NCBI RefSeq assembly: GCF_036669915.1
Contig: NC_089316.1
Location: 28,026,169-28,090,168 of the forward strand
Direction: 5' to 3'
From: Pocillopora verrucosa
Taxonomy: Eukaryota > Cnidaria > Anthozoa > Scleractinia > Pocilloporidae
Length of the DNA: 64,000 nucleotides
Shown piece after piece: positions 45,870 through 55,639 of this stretch. Position 1 is the first letter of the stretch. Every line of letters starts with the position of its first letter. The translations under genes were made by a program, and so were the position numbers. The notes under the pieces were generated by a model. It was not told where the DNA came from. It did no database searches and saw only the letters and a program-made list of their open reading frames with translations.

Positions 45870-46210
45870 ACTGGCTTGAATTACCGAAAAGAGTGACAAA
45901 ATAAATACTTTGCAGAAACCTGGAAGTCATTAGGAGCATCCCAAAGACAGGCACTCATAGTGATTGCAGCATCTGGTGGGGAATTACCCTCTTATCAGTT
46001 CCAAGAAAAATCTTGTCCATGATCATCATCAAGTGAATATCAAACACAGTGGACCAAGAGCTCGGGAAGGAACAGGTAAGGTTCAGGGAAGGAAAGGAAC
46101 GTAGCGAACAGATCTTTACTTTCAAAATATCATCAGGTAATGCACAGAGTGGAAAAGATAGCTGTGCATTAACTTTTACAAAGCAGTTGACAGTACCCAT
46201 TTGATTTGAA
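45870..46210 (+). mobile_element. LINE RT fragment, duplicate of 17590-17960
   Basis: Same decayed RT sequence (GGELPSYQ / KILSMIIIK-like frames, then the ELG.EQVRFREG region), with the end shortened after about 46200. Non-functional. Confidence 0.55.
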
Positions 46211-46415
46211 AGAGGAATTTTGTTCTCGAGCAAAACTGTTATTTATGTAATCATGAATTTTTGTTTGTACATGGATATCATTTTAGAACTTTTCTCTGTT
46301 CATTTACACTTTTCTTATTGAGGTTAATTTCCTGTGCCCTTCAGTGACTTCTCTGAGGCTTGGGGCCAAACGAAAGATTATCGAAAGGGACATCTTAAAA
46401 CACATGTCGGCAAAT

Positions 46416-46582
46416 CAGAGTATCGCAGAGGTCACGGGTTCAAATTCCGTACGGGCCTGAATTTTTTTCAGGTCCTATTTTCAACCACTCGTTTCAGTAG
46501 TGTTCTTAGCTGCGAGGATCTCCTAATTTCGTTTCTTCACCGCAGTGCAAATATATGAATTTCATATATCTAAAATCATCAT
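46416..46582 (+). mobile_element. SINE fragment (tRNA-like B box)
   Basis: An insertion of about 167 bp absent from spacer A (empty site near 18160). It contains a B-box-like GGTTCAAATTCC, then a CTGAATTTTTTTCAGG hairpin and a tail of ATATATGAATTTCATATATC. This is the style of tRNA-derived SINEs. The A-box half is missing. Confidence 0.55.
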
Positions 46583-46879
46583 TTAGAGTAAATTTCTTCA
46601 ATCATAACTTAGCCGGAACCTGAACGTTTGAGTTTCGACGTCGTCGTCGTCATTATTATCCACTGTAAGTGAGGAATTGTGATTTTTGAAATATGTAAAA
46701 TTGGACGTAAACTTTTTTCTCGGAAATGTCCTTAATTAAACCTGCTTAACTGTCGTTCAAATGTTCAACGCATTCAACTTACAGTAACTTACTCCCGTCA
46801 AACCCTATAATTAATTAAATAGATTGATACTTGTTCAAATGATTGAGGCAAAAATTTGCTCAGTCTAAACTAAGATTTT

Positions 46880-47255
46880 TCCGTATTTGTTTCATTCTTC
46901 TTTCATGCTGTAGGGGCCAGCTACGCTTGGCAAAATAAATGCGACACAACAATTTCTATGCGTCCTGATTCCTTGTGTTCTTGTACAGGATAATCACAAC
47001 GAATGACAAATGAGGATCCATCCGACGACGATTCGAAGTTATTGCTTCTTACACAGCCTTAAATCCTTCGCTGAAACTAACTTGGCAAAAAGGGCAAAAA
47101 AAACAGGCAAACCAAAAAAAACTGCAAGTAACGCTGAAGCAACACTCATGGCATGGGGAACTGCGCTCTAGGTATATTGTCAGCGGCGCTATAAACTGTA
47201 TCAGGTAAATGCAACGAATCATACACATGCTTTCTTATTCAATTTTCTTTTCGTT
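46880..47255. repeat. GPCR 3' repeat block, copy 4
   Basis: Shorter on the left than the other copies; matches 18720-19070. Non-coding. Confidence 0.7.
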
Positions 47256-47256
47256 A

Positions 47257-47779
47257 TGGATCTGCTCCCACATTACTCTTCACAAATGGCAGTGTTGAGT
47301 TCCAGCCTGGAAAAGCAATGTGTTCGTTCAAAGTTGAAAGTAACATTGCTTACTCAGTCACTATGCACTGCTGTTTTATCACAACATCCTTGAGTATCAT
47401 CACGGTCTGCTATGTCAAAGTGTTCCGCACCGTGTCAAGATCAAATCGTGTTTTCTCATTAAAAAATAATCCAGAACTCCTTCGGGTGAATGTGCAGGAA
47501 GCCAAAGTGACGAAGCGTTTGGTTGCAGTTATGGTAGGCTTTGCATGCTATTGGCTTCCTATTGCCATCATTGACAACATCGACATCGCGCACGGAGAGC
47601 CAACGCTACCACGATTAGCTTACTTAACATACGGCTTTTTGCTTTACTTGAGTAACACCATAAACCCTTCATATATTGTGCCACAGATAAGAGGTTCAGA
47701 CGAGAGTATAAGACTGTTTTCTGGAAGAGTTTTGGCTTCAAATGCCGAGCTAACAACGAAAACAACGACGCTTAACTGA
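47257..47779 (+). pseudogene. GPCR pseudogene (TM4-TM7)
   Basis: It starts GSAPTLLFTNGSVEFQPG and passes through TM5, ICL3 and a TM6 with YWLP instead of CWLP. It reaches NTINP, where a one-base loss shifts the frame (NPSYIVP instead of NPFIYCA). TM1-TM3 are missing. The end of the sequence matches the tail of receptor copy 3. Confidence 0.85.
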
Positions 47780-47879
47780 AATGGCAAAAGACCTGGTGTA
47801 GCATGGTAGTTTTTTTCTGAGATTTTGTCCGAGGTTGTTACTGGTAAAATCGGAACATCGGAACATCTGAGTGTCTTTA

Positions 47880-48200
47880 CACGAACCCAAAACAAGACGG
47901 AAAAACCGCTGATCAGGGCGAACCGAGAGGATCTTCCAACGACGGTGGAATTCACGTACCTGTGGAACACAATCAGACATGGTGAAGGAACAAACGAGGA
48001 CATCAAGAACCGCTTAGAGAAGGCCATAAATGTAGTCAGAATGCTCAACCATGTAGAGAGGTCCCAGCAGTAGAGCATTAAGACCAGGCTAAAACTATAT
48101 TATAGCTGTGTCGTATTCACCCTAATATGTGGCTCTGAATGCTGGAGAATGACAGAAGGCGATCATTGCAGATTGTCAGTCTTTCACAGTCTTCTTAAAT
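47880..48200 (+). mobile_element. LINE 3' fragment (RT C-terminal part)
   Basis: Frames read LIRANREDLPTTVEFTYL, NRLEKAINVVRMLNHVERSQQ, a stop, then LYYSCVVFTLICGSECWRMTEGD. This is the thumb/connection region typical of a non-LTR retrotransposon, also found at 51600-51900. It is decayed. Confidence 0.65.
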
Positions 48201-48289
48201 TTTGTGTTAAACACAGTTCCCTTTGGTTTGCGCGCTGGACTCAACAATGTCTGGTCGTTAAAAAATGCGAAAAGCTATAAATTTGGCTC

Positions 48290-48879
48290 ACATTTGATCA
48301 TCGTATTCACGCGGTTGTCATTGAAAAAAAAACTTATAATTTTTTTCTTTTGTCCAAACTAAAAGTGAAGATGGCGTCAATTCTTTGTTTCAGGAAGCGA
48401 TTTCAGTGATATTGAAGAGTTTGCCGACTCGTAAAATTGGTTTCCAAACCTTTAGCAGGGAGATAATTTTCAAGTGCCGAACCGCTAGAACAGTTTTTTC
48501 GATGAGTGTTGCCTACAAGATAATGTTTCTGTTTACTTGTAGCTTTACAATCTTCGTTTTAAGACATTCGACAAAGAATTATGATTGAATTTCACGAGTT
48601 TAAGTTAAACGACTAAATTACTGTTTAGTACGTTGTTATATTACAGTATAAGTCTAAGCCGACGATTTTTCTAACTTCTTCTTTTGTTCTGGATACGCGA
48701 ATAAATGTAAGAAGGCTGTAAACTTATGGTTAATTTAGAGCTTAGATTGACTTTTCCGCTTCGTTTTTTGATAACAAGATGTTCTTATTAATAGTATGCT
48801 CTCGGTCTTAGAACAAAGGTTTTTAATGTAAGCAGAAATTTGGAGTGGCTTAAATTATAATTTCAAATTTGACTGTCAC
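48290..48879 (+). repeat. Repeated block between LINE fragment and type-2 upstream block
   Basis: Similar to 51938-52400 and in part to 8741-8890. No gene is supported. Confidence 0.5.
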
Positions 48880-49564
48880 TTAACCTCCGCGATCTTATAT
48901 GCTCATCCAAAAAAAATTAGCTCCCCCATACGATGCCGAAAATTGTTAATAACAGAATGGATTTCAATTTTTTTCTGAGAGAGGGTTTTAGTTTTTCTCC
49001 AGATATTTTTTATTGCAGAAATGAGAGTTGTTAAAACTCCTCAAGATATCTTATCCCTTTCGTGAGCGGCGGAATAATATGATAGCTTATTGACAAGCAG
49101 CGTGAAGAGATTGTACAGATAAGATGCGGAAAAATAGAAGTAACATCTTTTCTTTACTCGAAAGAGATATGTCGATTATTAAAAGCAATTCAACAACACT
49201 TATCCGGAAGTAAATCACATAGTTCAAATATAATAAAACTTTTTAAGCAACAACGACATACTGCACGAGCTCTCGCCGAACAGAAACAGTTGTCATTTGG
49301 CCTTACAACTACCAACTTGATGAGAATGATAACAACGATGACATACAGACATTTTTTAATATTCATTAATTGCAATGCGTTTAAAGATAAGATGTGATGA
49401 AAAACAACATTTGTTTTTCGGTGTTGGTAGACAGTGTTGGTAATCGCGCACACCAGCGGGTTTCGCCGATCACTGCTTCAAAAAGTCGACAACAAAGACT
49501 GTGCAGAAGTTTAACTGAGTTCCTTTTTTTCCGCCGAGCTCGAGCTTATTGACCAAAAGCGGTG
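48880..49564 (+). promoter_or_regulatory. Type-2 GPCR upstream block, copy 2
   Basis: Similar to 40330-41027 and precedes receptor copy 4. It is the likely 5' UTR and promoter region, without identifiable single sites. Confidence 0.35.
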
Positions 49565-50545
49565 ATGACAAGTAAACTCTCCCTTGAGCTTGCCACAAGA
49601 GAGGAGGCGTTAGTTTGGACTGAAACAGTTTTGTTTGCTTTTACCAATGTTGTGGCTGTCTTCGGAAATCTTCTCACTTTTTACGCCGTGTACAGAAAGC
49701 CCAGGCTGCGAACAATTCCCAACATGTTCGTGATAGCACTAGCTGTGAGCGATATTCTGATGTGTACCTGCTGTATGCCTTTTACAGTTGTTACTCTGTT
49801 CCATGGCCGGTGGATATTTGGCGAATCTTTCTGTCTCTTTCAAGGTTTTGCCGCACTGACTTTCGGAATTGTCGCTATGGATACCATGGGTATCATTGCG
49901 GTCAACCGATTCTTCTGCGTTGTAAAACCAGAAAGGTATCTCTTGTTGTTTAAGAAGAAAAGAGCGTTGATATACATTGTCATTGTGTGGTGCCTGGCTT
50001 TCGCTGGATCTGTGCCCCCGTTTTCCTTTGAGGGCAAAAATAGCTTTAAATTCCAGCCAGGAAAAGCAATGTGTTTGTACACGTTTGAAAGCAACATGGC
50101 TTACACTATTACAATCGAATGTGTTTACATCGCAGCACCCTTAACAATCATAGCGGTCTGCTATGTCAAAGTGTTCCGCTCAGTTTCAAGATCAAATCGT
50201 GTTTTCTGTCTAGGTGTTAACCTCAGTCAACTCCGCGCGAATGTGGAAGAAGCAAAAGTAACGAAAACTTTAGTAGCAGTTCTGCTTGGCTTCGCGTGTT
50301 GCTGGCTCCCTATCTCCGTCGTGGATAACGTGGACGCCGCGCGCGGTGAACCCAAGATACCACGACAGGTTTACTTGACGTACGCGTTCTTGGCCTATCT
50401 GAGTAGCACGATCAACCCATTCATTTACGGTATCATGAACAGACAGTTCAGGCGAGAGTACAAGGCCCTCTTGCGCAAGATTACTTTCTTTCGGCGCCAA
50501 AAAGGCAATAACAACAGCAGCCACAACGTTGAAAGTCATCCATAA
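49565..50545 (+). CDS. Class A GPCR, copy 4 (divergent)
   Basis: A 326-aa single-exon receptor; the ATG at 49565 follows an in-frame GTG that is not needed. It is clearly more diverged from the other copies and more conventional. It has GN in TM1, Asp63 in TM2, Cys90, NRF at 114-116 (the DRY position), ECL2 Cys170, CWLP at 246-249 and NPFIY at 284-288. The basic C-tail reads QFRREYKALLRKITFF, followed by an Asn/Ser-rich end. G+C is higher in its 3' half than in its neighbours. It is the only receptor without a counterpart in spacer A, where a junction at 19220 suggests it was deleted. It may represent the older family member. The ligand is unknown. Confidence 0.9.
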   Translation: MTSKLSLELATREEALVWTETVLFAFTNVVAVFGNLLTFYAVYRKPRLRTIPNMFVIALAVSDILMCTCCMPFTVVTLFHGRWIFGESFCLFQGFAALTFGIVAMDTMGIIAVNRFFCVVKPERYLLLFKKKRALIYIVIVWCLAFAGSVPPFSFEGKNSFKFQPGKAMCLYTFESNMAYTITIECVYIAAPLTIIAVCYVKVFRSVSRSNRVFCLGVNLSQLRANVEEAKVTKTLVAVLLGFACCWLPISVVDNVDAARGEPKIPRQVYLTYAFLAYLSSTINPFIYGIMNRQFRREYKALLRKITFFRRQKGNNNSSHNVESHP

Positions 50546-50739
50546 ATTGTTCTCATCATCCTCATACTTGACCTTTTAATCTTTTATTTTAATTTTTTTC
50601 TTTCAAAAATCGATGTAGCTAAAGAGAAAAATATGACATTTAACTATTTTTGCGACATTGTCTTTCCTAGTAGCAAATCCTTTCAGAAACAAAAAAAATC
50701 AGATCAAAAAAGACGCTTTGACGGCAACTTTTTGTGTGT

Positions 50740-50745
50740 AATAAA
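50740..50745 (+). terminator. Candidate AATAAA for GPCR copy 4
   Basis: A hexamer about 195 bases after the stop codon in AT-rich DNA. It is not confirmed by conservation. Confidence 0.3.
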
Positions 50746-51134
50746 GTTAGACAGAGAGATTATTGCTTTTCTTTTTGAGAGTGGATTCTCTCTTAGAGTA
50801 TTTACAACAATAAAACTAAACCATAAATTTAATTATTTGTTGCTTCATTTCAAAATTTTTATTCTTTTTCTGTTATTTTCTTTTTTTCTCTTTTTGATTC
50901 CCCCTCTTCTCATTCATAATTATTCAAAAATTCATATCATTACAATATTATTGAGTAGAAGAGAGTGGTTATCAAAGTCAATAATAAACAAATATGAAAA
51001 CAGCGGGGCAGCGGTGTGTTATGGGAATTTACTGATTGTGTACGAACATCAAATATTGAGCGCACAATGTGACTGAATAAATTAAGGGAACGTTTCTATT
51101 GGTCAGTTAGTTAAGCCTGCGTGGATTAGTATTA
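50746..51134. other. AT-rich 3' flank of GPCR copy 4
   Basis: A 147-codon open frame covers 50633-51076, but it is low-complexity (F/I/L/K) with no homologue in the other copies. I treat it as chance. Confidence 0.5.
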
Positions 51135-51905
51135 AATGTTGTATGTGATGTAAATTGAAAAACCTAACTTAATATGCAACTAGGCAATCTGTTACGTTTT
51201 ATTGCCATTACCCTAGTGCGAGAGTTATGTGGTCGATAGCAATTGGTTTTCTTGTATTGTAACTGTGTACTTGGCTATTTCTTGTCAATAAGAGCGTTTA
51301 CGACAATTTAACGAGCAAAGGTAAGAACACTCAGCTTTAGAGTAACAATTGGAGTGAGGTAAGGGTGTGTGATGTCAGCACTCCTCTTCAACCTTGCGAC
51401 TGCTTGGGTGCTGCAGCGAACAACTGAAGACCGGACCAGAGGCATCCGATAGACATTATTCTCTGCATACGAGGACCTCGACTTTTCTGAAGATTAGGCG
51501 CTGCTATATCTCACACCCATCACCATAAGCAAGAGAAAACATCCTGTCTCTGTGGACTTACTCAACAGACTTGCCTGTAAATCAGCTAAAACAAAGCAGA
51601 AGTTATGATTCTGAATGTCCCAAACCCCCAGCTGATCAGAGCGAACAGAGAGGATCTTCCAACGACGGAGGAATTCACGTACCAGGACAACACAGTCAGA
51701 CATGATGGAAGAGCAAACAAGGACATCAAGAAGCGCTTACTGAACGCCATAAATGTAGTCAGAATGCTCAACTATGTATGGAGGTCCCAGCAGCAGAGCA
51801 CCAAGATCAGGCTAAAACTATATCATAGCTGTGTCCTATCCACACAGATATATGGCTCTGAATGCTGGAGAATGACAGAAGGCGATCTTCCACATTGACA
51901 GTCTT
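51135..51905 (+). mobile_element. LINE fragment with RT catalytic region to C-terminus
   Basis: The fullest copy in the window. Frames give TTEDRTRGIR, a stop, TLFSAYEDLDF (start of the ADD box, damaged), LLSHTHHHKQEKTS, LIRANREDLPTTEEFTYQ, LKLYHSCVLSTQIYGSECWRMTEGD. This is characteristic of the downstream RT part of a non-LTR retrotransposon. Stops and shifts make it inactive. The clade cannot be fixed by eye. Confidence 0.7.
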
Positions 51906-51937
51906 TCACAGTCTTCTTAAATTTTGTGTGAGACATT

Positions 51938-53040
51938 TGATCATCATATTCACGTAGTTGCCATAGAAAAAAAAAACTTAAAATGTTTTTCTCTTATCAA
52001 AACTAAAAATCAAGATGGTGTCAATTCTTTGTTTCAGGAAATGATTTCAATGGTATAGAAGAGTTTGCCGAGTCATATAATTGGTTTCCAACCTTTATCA
52101 GGGCTTTTTTTTTCAAATAAAACTTTAATTTTCTTTGAAGAATCACCAAAGCAGTTTTTCTGATGAGTGTTGTCTACAAGATAACATCTCTGTTTACACA
52201 GCTTAATTACTGTCTAGAGCGTTGTAATATTACAGTTAAGGAAGTTTCTAGGCCGACAATTTTTCTAACTTCCTCTTTCATTCTGGATACACAAATAAAT
52301 GTAAAAGGGCTGTAAACCAATGTTTAATTTAGAACTTAGATTGACTTTTCCAATTCTTTATTCGACAACAATTTGTTCTTCCAATATCTTCTCGGTTTTA
52401 GAATTAAGGTTTTTAATTCAAGCATAAATTTAAGGTGGTTTAAATTAAAATTTCAAATTTGAGTGTCACTTAACTTCTGCGATCTTTTATGGGCATCAAA
52501 AAAAAAAATTAGGTCTCCTAGACAATGCCGAAAATTATTAATAACAAACTGGATCTCAATTTTTTTCTGAGAGATAGTTTTAATTTTTTTTTTCAACTAT
52601 TTCTTATCGCAGAAATGAGAGTTGTTCAAACTCTTCAAGATATCTTATCCCTTTCTTGAGCGGCCGATAATATGTTTATTAACCAGATGAGTGAGGAGAT
52701 TGTTTAGACAAGATACGGAAAAATAGAAGCAACATCTTTTCTTTCACTCGAAAGAGATGTGTCGATTATTAAAAGCGACCCAAAAACACTTATCCGCAAG
52801 TAAATAACTGAGTACAATTAAAACAAACCTCTTTCAGCAACAACGCACGTGCTCTCGCCTAACAGAAACATAAAATGGTGTTGTTATTTGGCCCTACAAC
52901 TTCCAACTTGATGAGAATGATAGCAACTATGACATACAGACATCTCTTAATATTCATTAATTGCAATGTGTTTAAAGATAGGATGTGATGGAAAATAACA
53001 TTTGTTTTTTGGTGTTGGTAGACAGTGTTGGTAATCTCTC
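51938..53040 (+). repeat. Orphan GPCR upstream block (type 2) without a receptor
   Basis: Same order as 48290-49564, but it stops at about 53040 just where the last 500 bp before the receptor would begin, and a SINE follows. No receptor ORF is present, so this is a remnant of a further GPCR duplication. Confidence 0.6.
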
Positions 53041-53104
53041 GGGCGGTTAGTGTTTTCTCACGTGACTTCGTCAGTGCGCATGATGACGAGGCAGAATCAC
53101 GTGA

Positions 53105-53220
53105 TTTTACCCCTATGAGGGAGACGCGATGGCGTAATGGTTAGTGCGCTGGACTCCGGGTCAAGAGGTCTGGGTTCGAAACCTGGCCAGGTCATTGTGT
53201 AGTGTTCTTGGTTTGTCGGT
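53105..53220 (+). mobile_element. tRNA-derived SINE head
   Basis: An A-box-like TGGCGTAATGGTTAG and a B-box GGTTCGAAACC lie about 35 bp apart, but the acceptor stem does not pair well. After the tRNA-like part come GTCATTGTG and AGTGTTCTTGG, as in the SINE at 59588. It is therefore a SINE and not a tRNA gene, and it is truncated at the 3' end. Confidence 0.65.
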
Positions 53221-55149
53221 CGGGATTAAGAAATAATAGTAAAATAATAAAGTAAGATGAGATCGTAGCTCTTCTGAGTCACTATGACTTGAGGTGGCGA
53301 AAGTCATCTGTTTGTGCTTATGTCATTACTTTATGGAAGATATTCTTCTATTGTTGCCAGGTTGAAAGTATTTTTTTGAAAAGTAAATCAATAATTTTCT
53401 GAATTCAAAATCATTCCCATACATCTTAATTTTTAGTTCAGTATGTCCTGCATTTGTAAGGATACTTCAAGGAATGGCAACAAAATCCACAGTGGTCCCT
53501 CTCCTGCTTCCTGGCCCTGCTCCTCCCCCTTTGTGGCCTGCAGGCGGAAGTAACTGGTATGGTTGAGACGAATGTCCTTGATAATCAACTGCAAACAGGA
53601 CAAGTGGAGATGCCCACTCTTGTAGGTGCGGTAAAAGACAGTGGTGTCGTTGATGTTAAATTCGAGGAAGATGAACAGCAACAAGAAACCATTTCCAGGG
53701 AAGGTGAACAAATTGGTAAACACGAGATCGCTAAGGTGTTTTGCGATCGTGGTAGCCAGACAAGACTGCATTCCCAATCTATCTCTAAGGACGCAGAAAG
53801 TTTGAATTCACATTTCTAATTCAAAGTGAGTAGAAAACGAGCGCAAATGTTTTAAACTAATTTTACAAAGCTATTGTTCATGGAGCTGAGCTACGCTGAC
53901 AGTCTCCTTCATAGGGGAAAGCAGTTTAAAACTTTAGCATGGAGGCTACGCATACTCTTTTCTGGGAACTAGGAAGTAACGCCGAGGGAGACTTTTTTGT
54001 GATTGATGTACGTCTTCGCTAAACATTTTTTGGGGCTCATGTCATATTAATTAATGTTCGCCTCTCCTTTTCAGATTTTCGTTATCAACGCATATATGCC
54101 ACCGTCAAAGGCTTCTTTGCAAAACGATTTAATTAATTAATGTGGTAGAGTATCTCTATCTAATCCGAAGAGCTAATGATAATTCTATCACTCCAAAAGA
54201 CGTAAACCCCTTAACTCCCAAGATCTGATTGTTAATTCTCCTCTCTCGCTGCTACACATTTCGTTTTAACGAGCTGTTCAATCATTTGATTTATGCATAG
54301 GGTATTTCATTTTCGTCAAACGCTTAAACGTTAATTCATATGATCAAATTTCTTTCAAACAAGGAACGCAAATCAAGAATAAAACGGCTTTGTATGGAAC
54401 ATGAACTCGATAGACTGGAAAAACGTAAAATAATACAAAAAAAATGTAGAAATAATAAAAATAAAGTATAGCTAATCAGATCGTATGAAAGTGAGAGAAT
54501 AATGTTATGTGAAGCGCTCGAGAAGTATTTTAGTATTGTTAGGGTATGTTTATACGAAGTATGCTGAGTTTTTGGGAGATTTCTACTCCAAGCGCAGTTT
54601 ATTTAGTATATTTTGGTTGCTTTTTGCCTCGCACCAGCTGCAGGCATTGTAATCAACAACGCATGAATAAATGGGTTTAGTTTCTAAGGAAATTGTGCTG
54701 CTGCGTCAGTGAGGGGTACAACAAGACAATTTGGTTCTATAATCCAACTGCACAAGGTAGAGTTCAAATAACGCGAAAATATGTATATACCACATATGTA
54801 CAGTTGGTTATTGTGTACTGTAAAAAAATCTGTTTAACCGGTCGGCTACGCACGCTGCGTTTCTCTATCAACTTTGCTTTTCCCGCCTTATGAGAAATGA
54901 GCAGAAAGACTTAGCGGGAAAAAAAAGCAGTTGGATCATAAATAACCTAGTAGACTATTCATTGGTGTGTAGTATTGCCAAGTACTTTCACTCCTTGTTT
55001 GAATTTGACGAGCCTGTGGGGAAGTCAAAATACGGCGCAACTCATAAAAATACTCAGGTTTGTCACCGCCAGATAAAGAAAATCCGAAAAAATCCGAAAA
55101 AATCACCATGAATCTTATTTCGCGAGATGATCATCTCGCAGCTGGAGCT
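53221..55149. other. Spacer B-specific DNA, mostly without recognisable features
   Basis: No counterpart is seen in spacer A. It holds two overlapping open frames around 53433-53819 (see separate entry), AT-rich stretches, and an 18-bp perfect palindrome at 55122-55139. No other gene is supported. Confidence 0.5.
53433..53777 (-). CDS. Possible small ORF of unknown function
   Basis: A 114-codon frame on the minus strand with hydrophobic LLLFIFLEF and a C-terminal EGEEQGQEAGEG-like acidic stretch. On the plus strand, an 86-codon frame (53559-53819) with a VVDVKFEEDEQQQET stretch overlaps it. At most one can be real. I recognise neither, and there is no duplicate in the window to test conservation. 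The higher complexity and GC content relative to the flanks are the only support. Confidence 0.2.
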   Translation of the reverse strand: MGMQSCLATTIAKHLSDLVFTNLFTFPGNGFLLLFIFLEFNINDTTVFYRTYKSGHLHLSCLQLIIKDIRLNHTSYFRLQATKGEEQGQEAGEGPLWILLPFLEVSLQMQDILN

Positions 55150-55326
55150 TGGGCTGCTTGTGGTGTGAGTTCAGATAAATTAAGTTTTTTTCTTTCTCTC
55201 AAGGTGAAGTAACGCGATATTTTCGTCCTTTTGAAAGTCATGCTCTTAATGAAAACAATAGGTACACAAAGTGTCCCATCTCGACCCACCCATGCTACGC
55301 ATACCTATGTTCTTATAAATGATGTC
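55150..55326. repeat. Dispersed repeat, copy 2 (as 19222-19400)
   Basis: Begins GCTGCTTGTGGTGTGAG and matches the spacer A copy closely. A short deletion removes CTTTTTCTGTTAC. Confidence 0.65.
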
Positions 55327-55330
55327 ATGG

Positions 55331-55332
<2 letters not shown>

Positions 55333-55362
<30 letters not shown>

Positions 55363-55634
55363 TTATTTACTTATATAGCGCCGTTTAACATTTATGGAAT
55401 GATCAAAGGCGCTTTACAATCCAAGAAAACTAATATTACAATAGATAATTACAATAAAAATGCTATTTACAATAGATAATTACAATAACAATACTAAAAT
55501 AAAATAATGACAGTAAATGAATACATAATGAAAGAATGAATGAATAAAAAGTAAATAAATAAGCTACAAAATACCGATACGATTGTAATGCGAATCTAAA
55601 ACGCTTGCTAAAGATATTGTATCATTATTGCGTA
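55333..55634 (-). mobile_element. Retroposon insertion with (AAT)n end
   Basis: About 302 bp, absent from spacer A, flanked by ATGGAT on both sides (55327-55332 and 55635-55640). On the minus strand it ends GCGCTATATAAGTAAATAAATT(ATT)n, the typical 3' tail of invertebrate non-LTR retrotransposons or their SINEs. Orientation is minus. Confidence 0.6.
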
Positions 55635-55639
55635 ATGGA

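Noticed and set aside
50633-51076. 147-codon ORF behind GPCR copy 4
   Set aside because: AT-rich, F/I/L/K-rich product overlapping a likely 3' UTR, with no duplicate or recognisable motif.
53105-53190. tRNA gene candidate
   Set aside because: A and B boxes are present but the acceptor stem pairs poorly, and the SINE body sequence follows; the same head occurs in the SINE at 59588.
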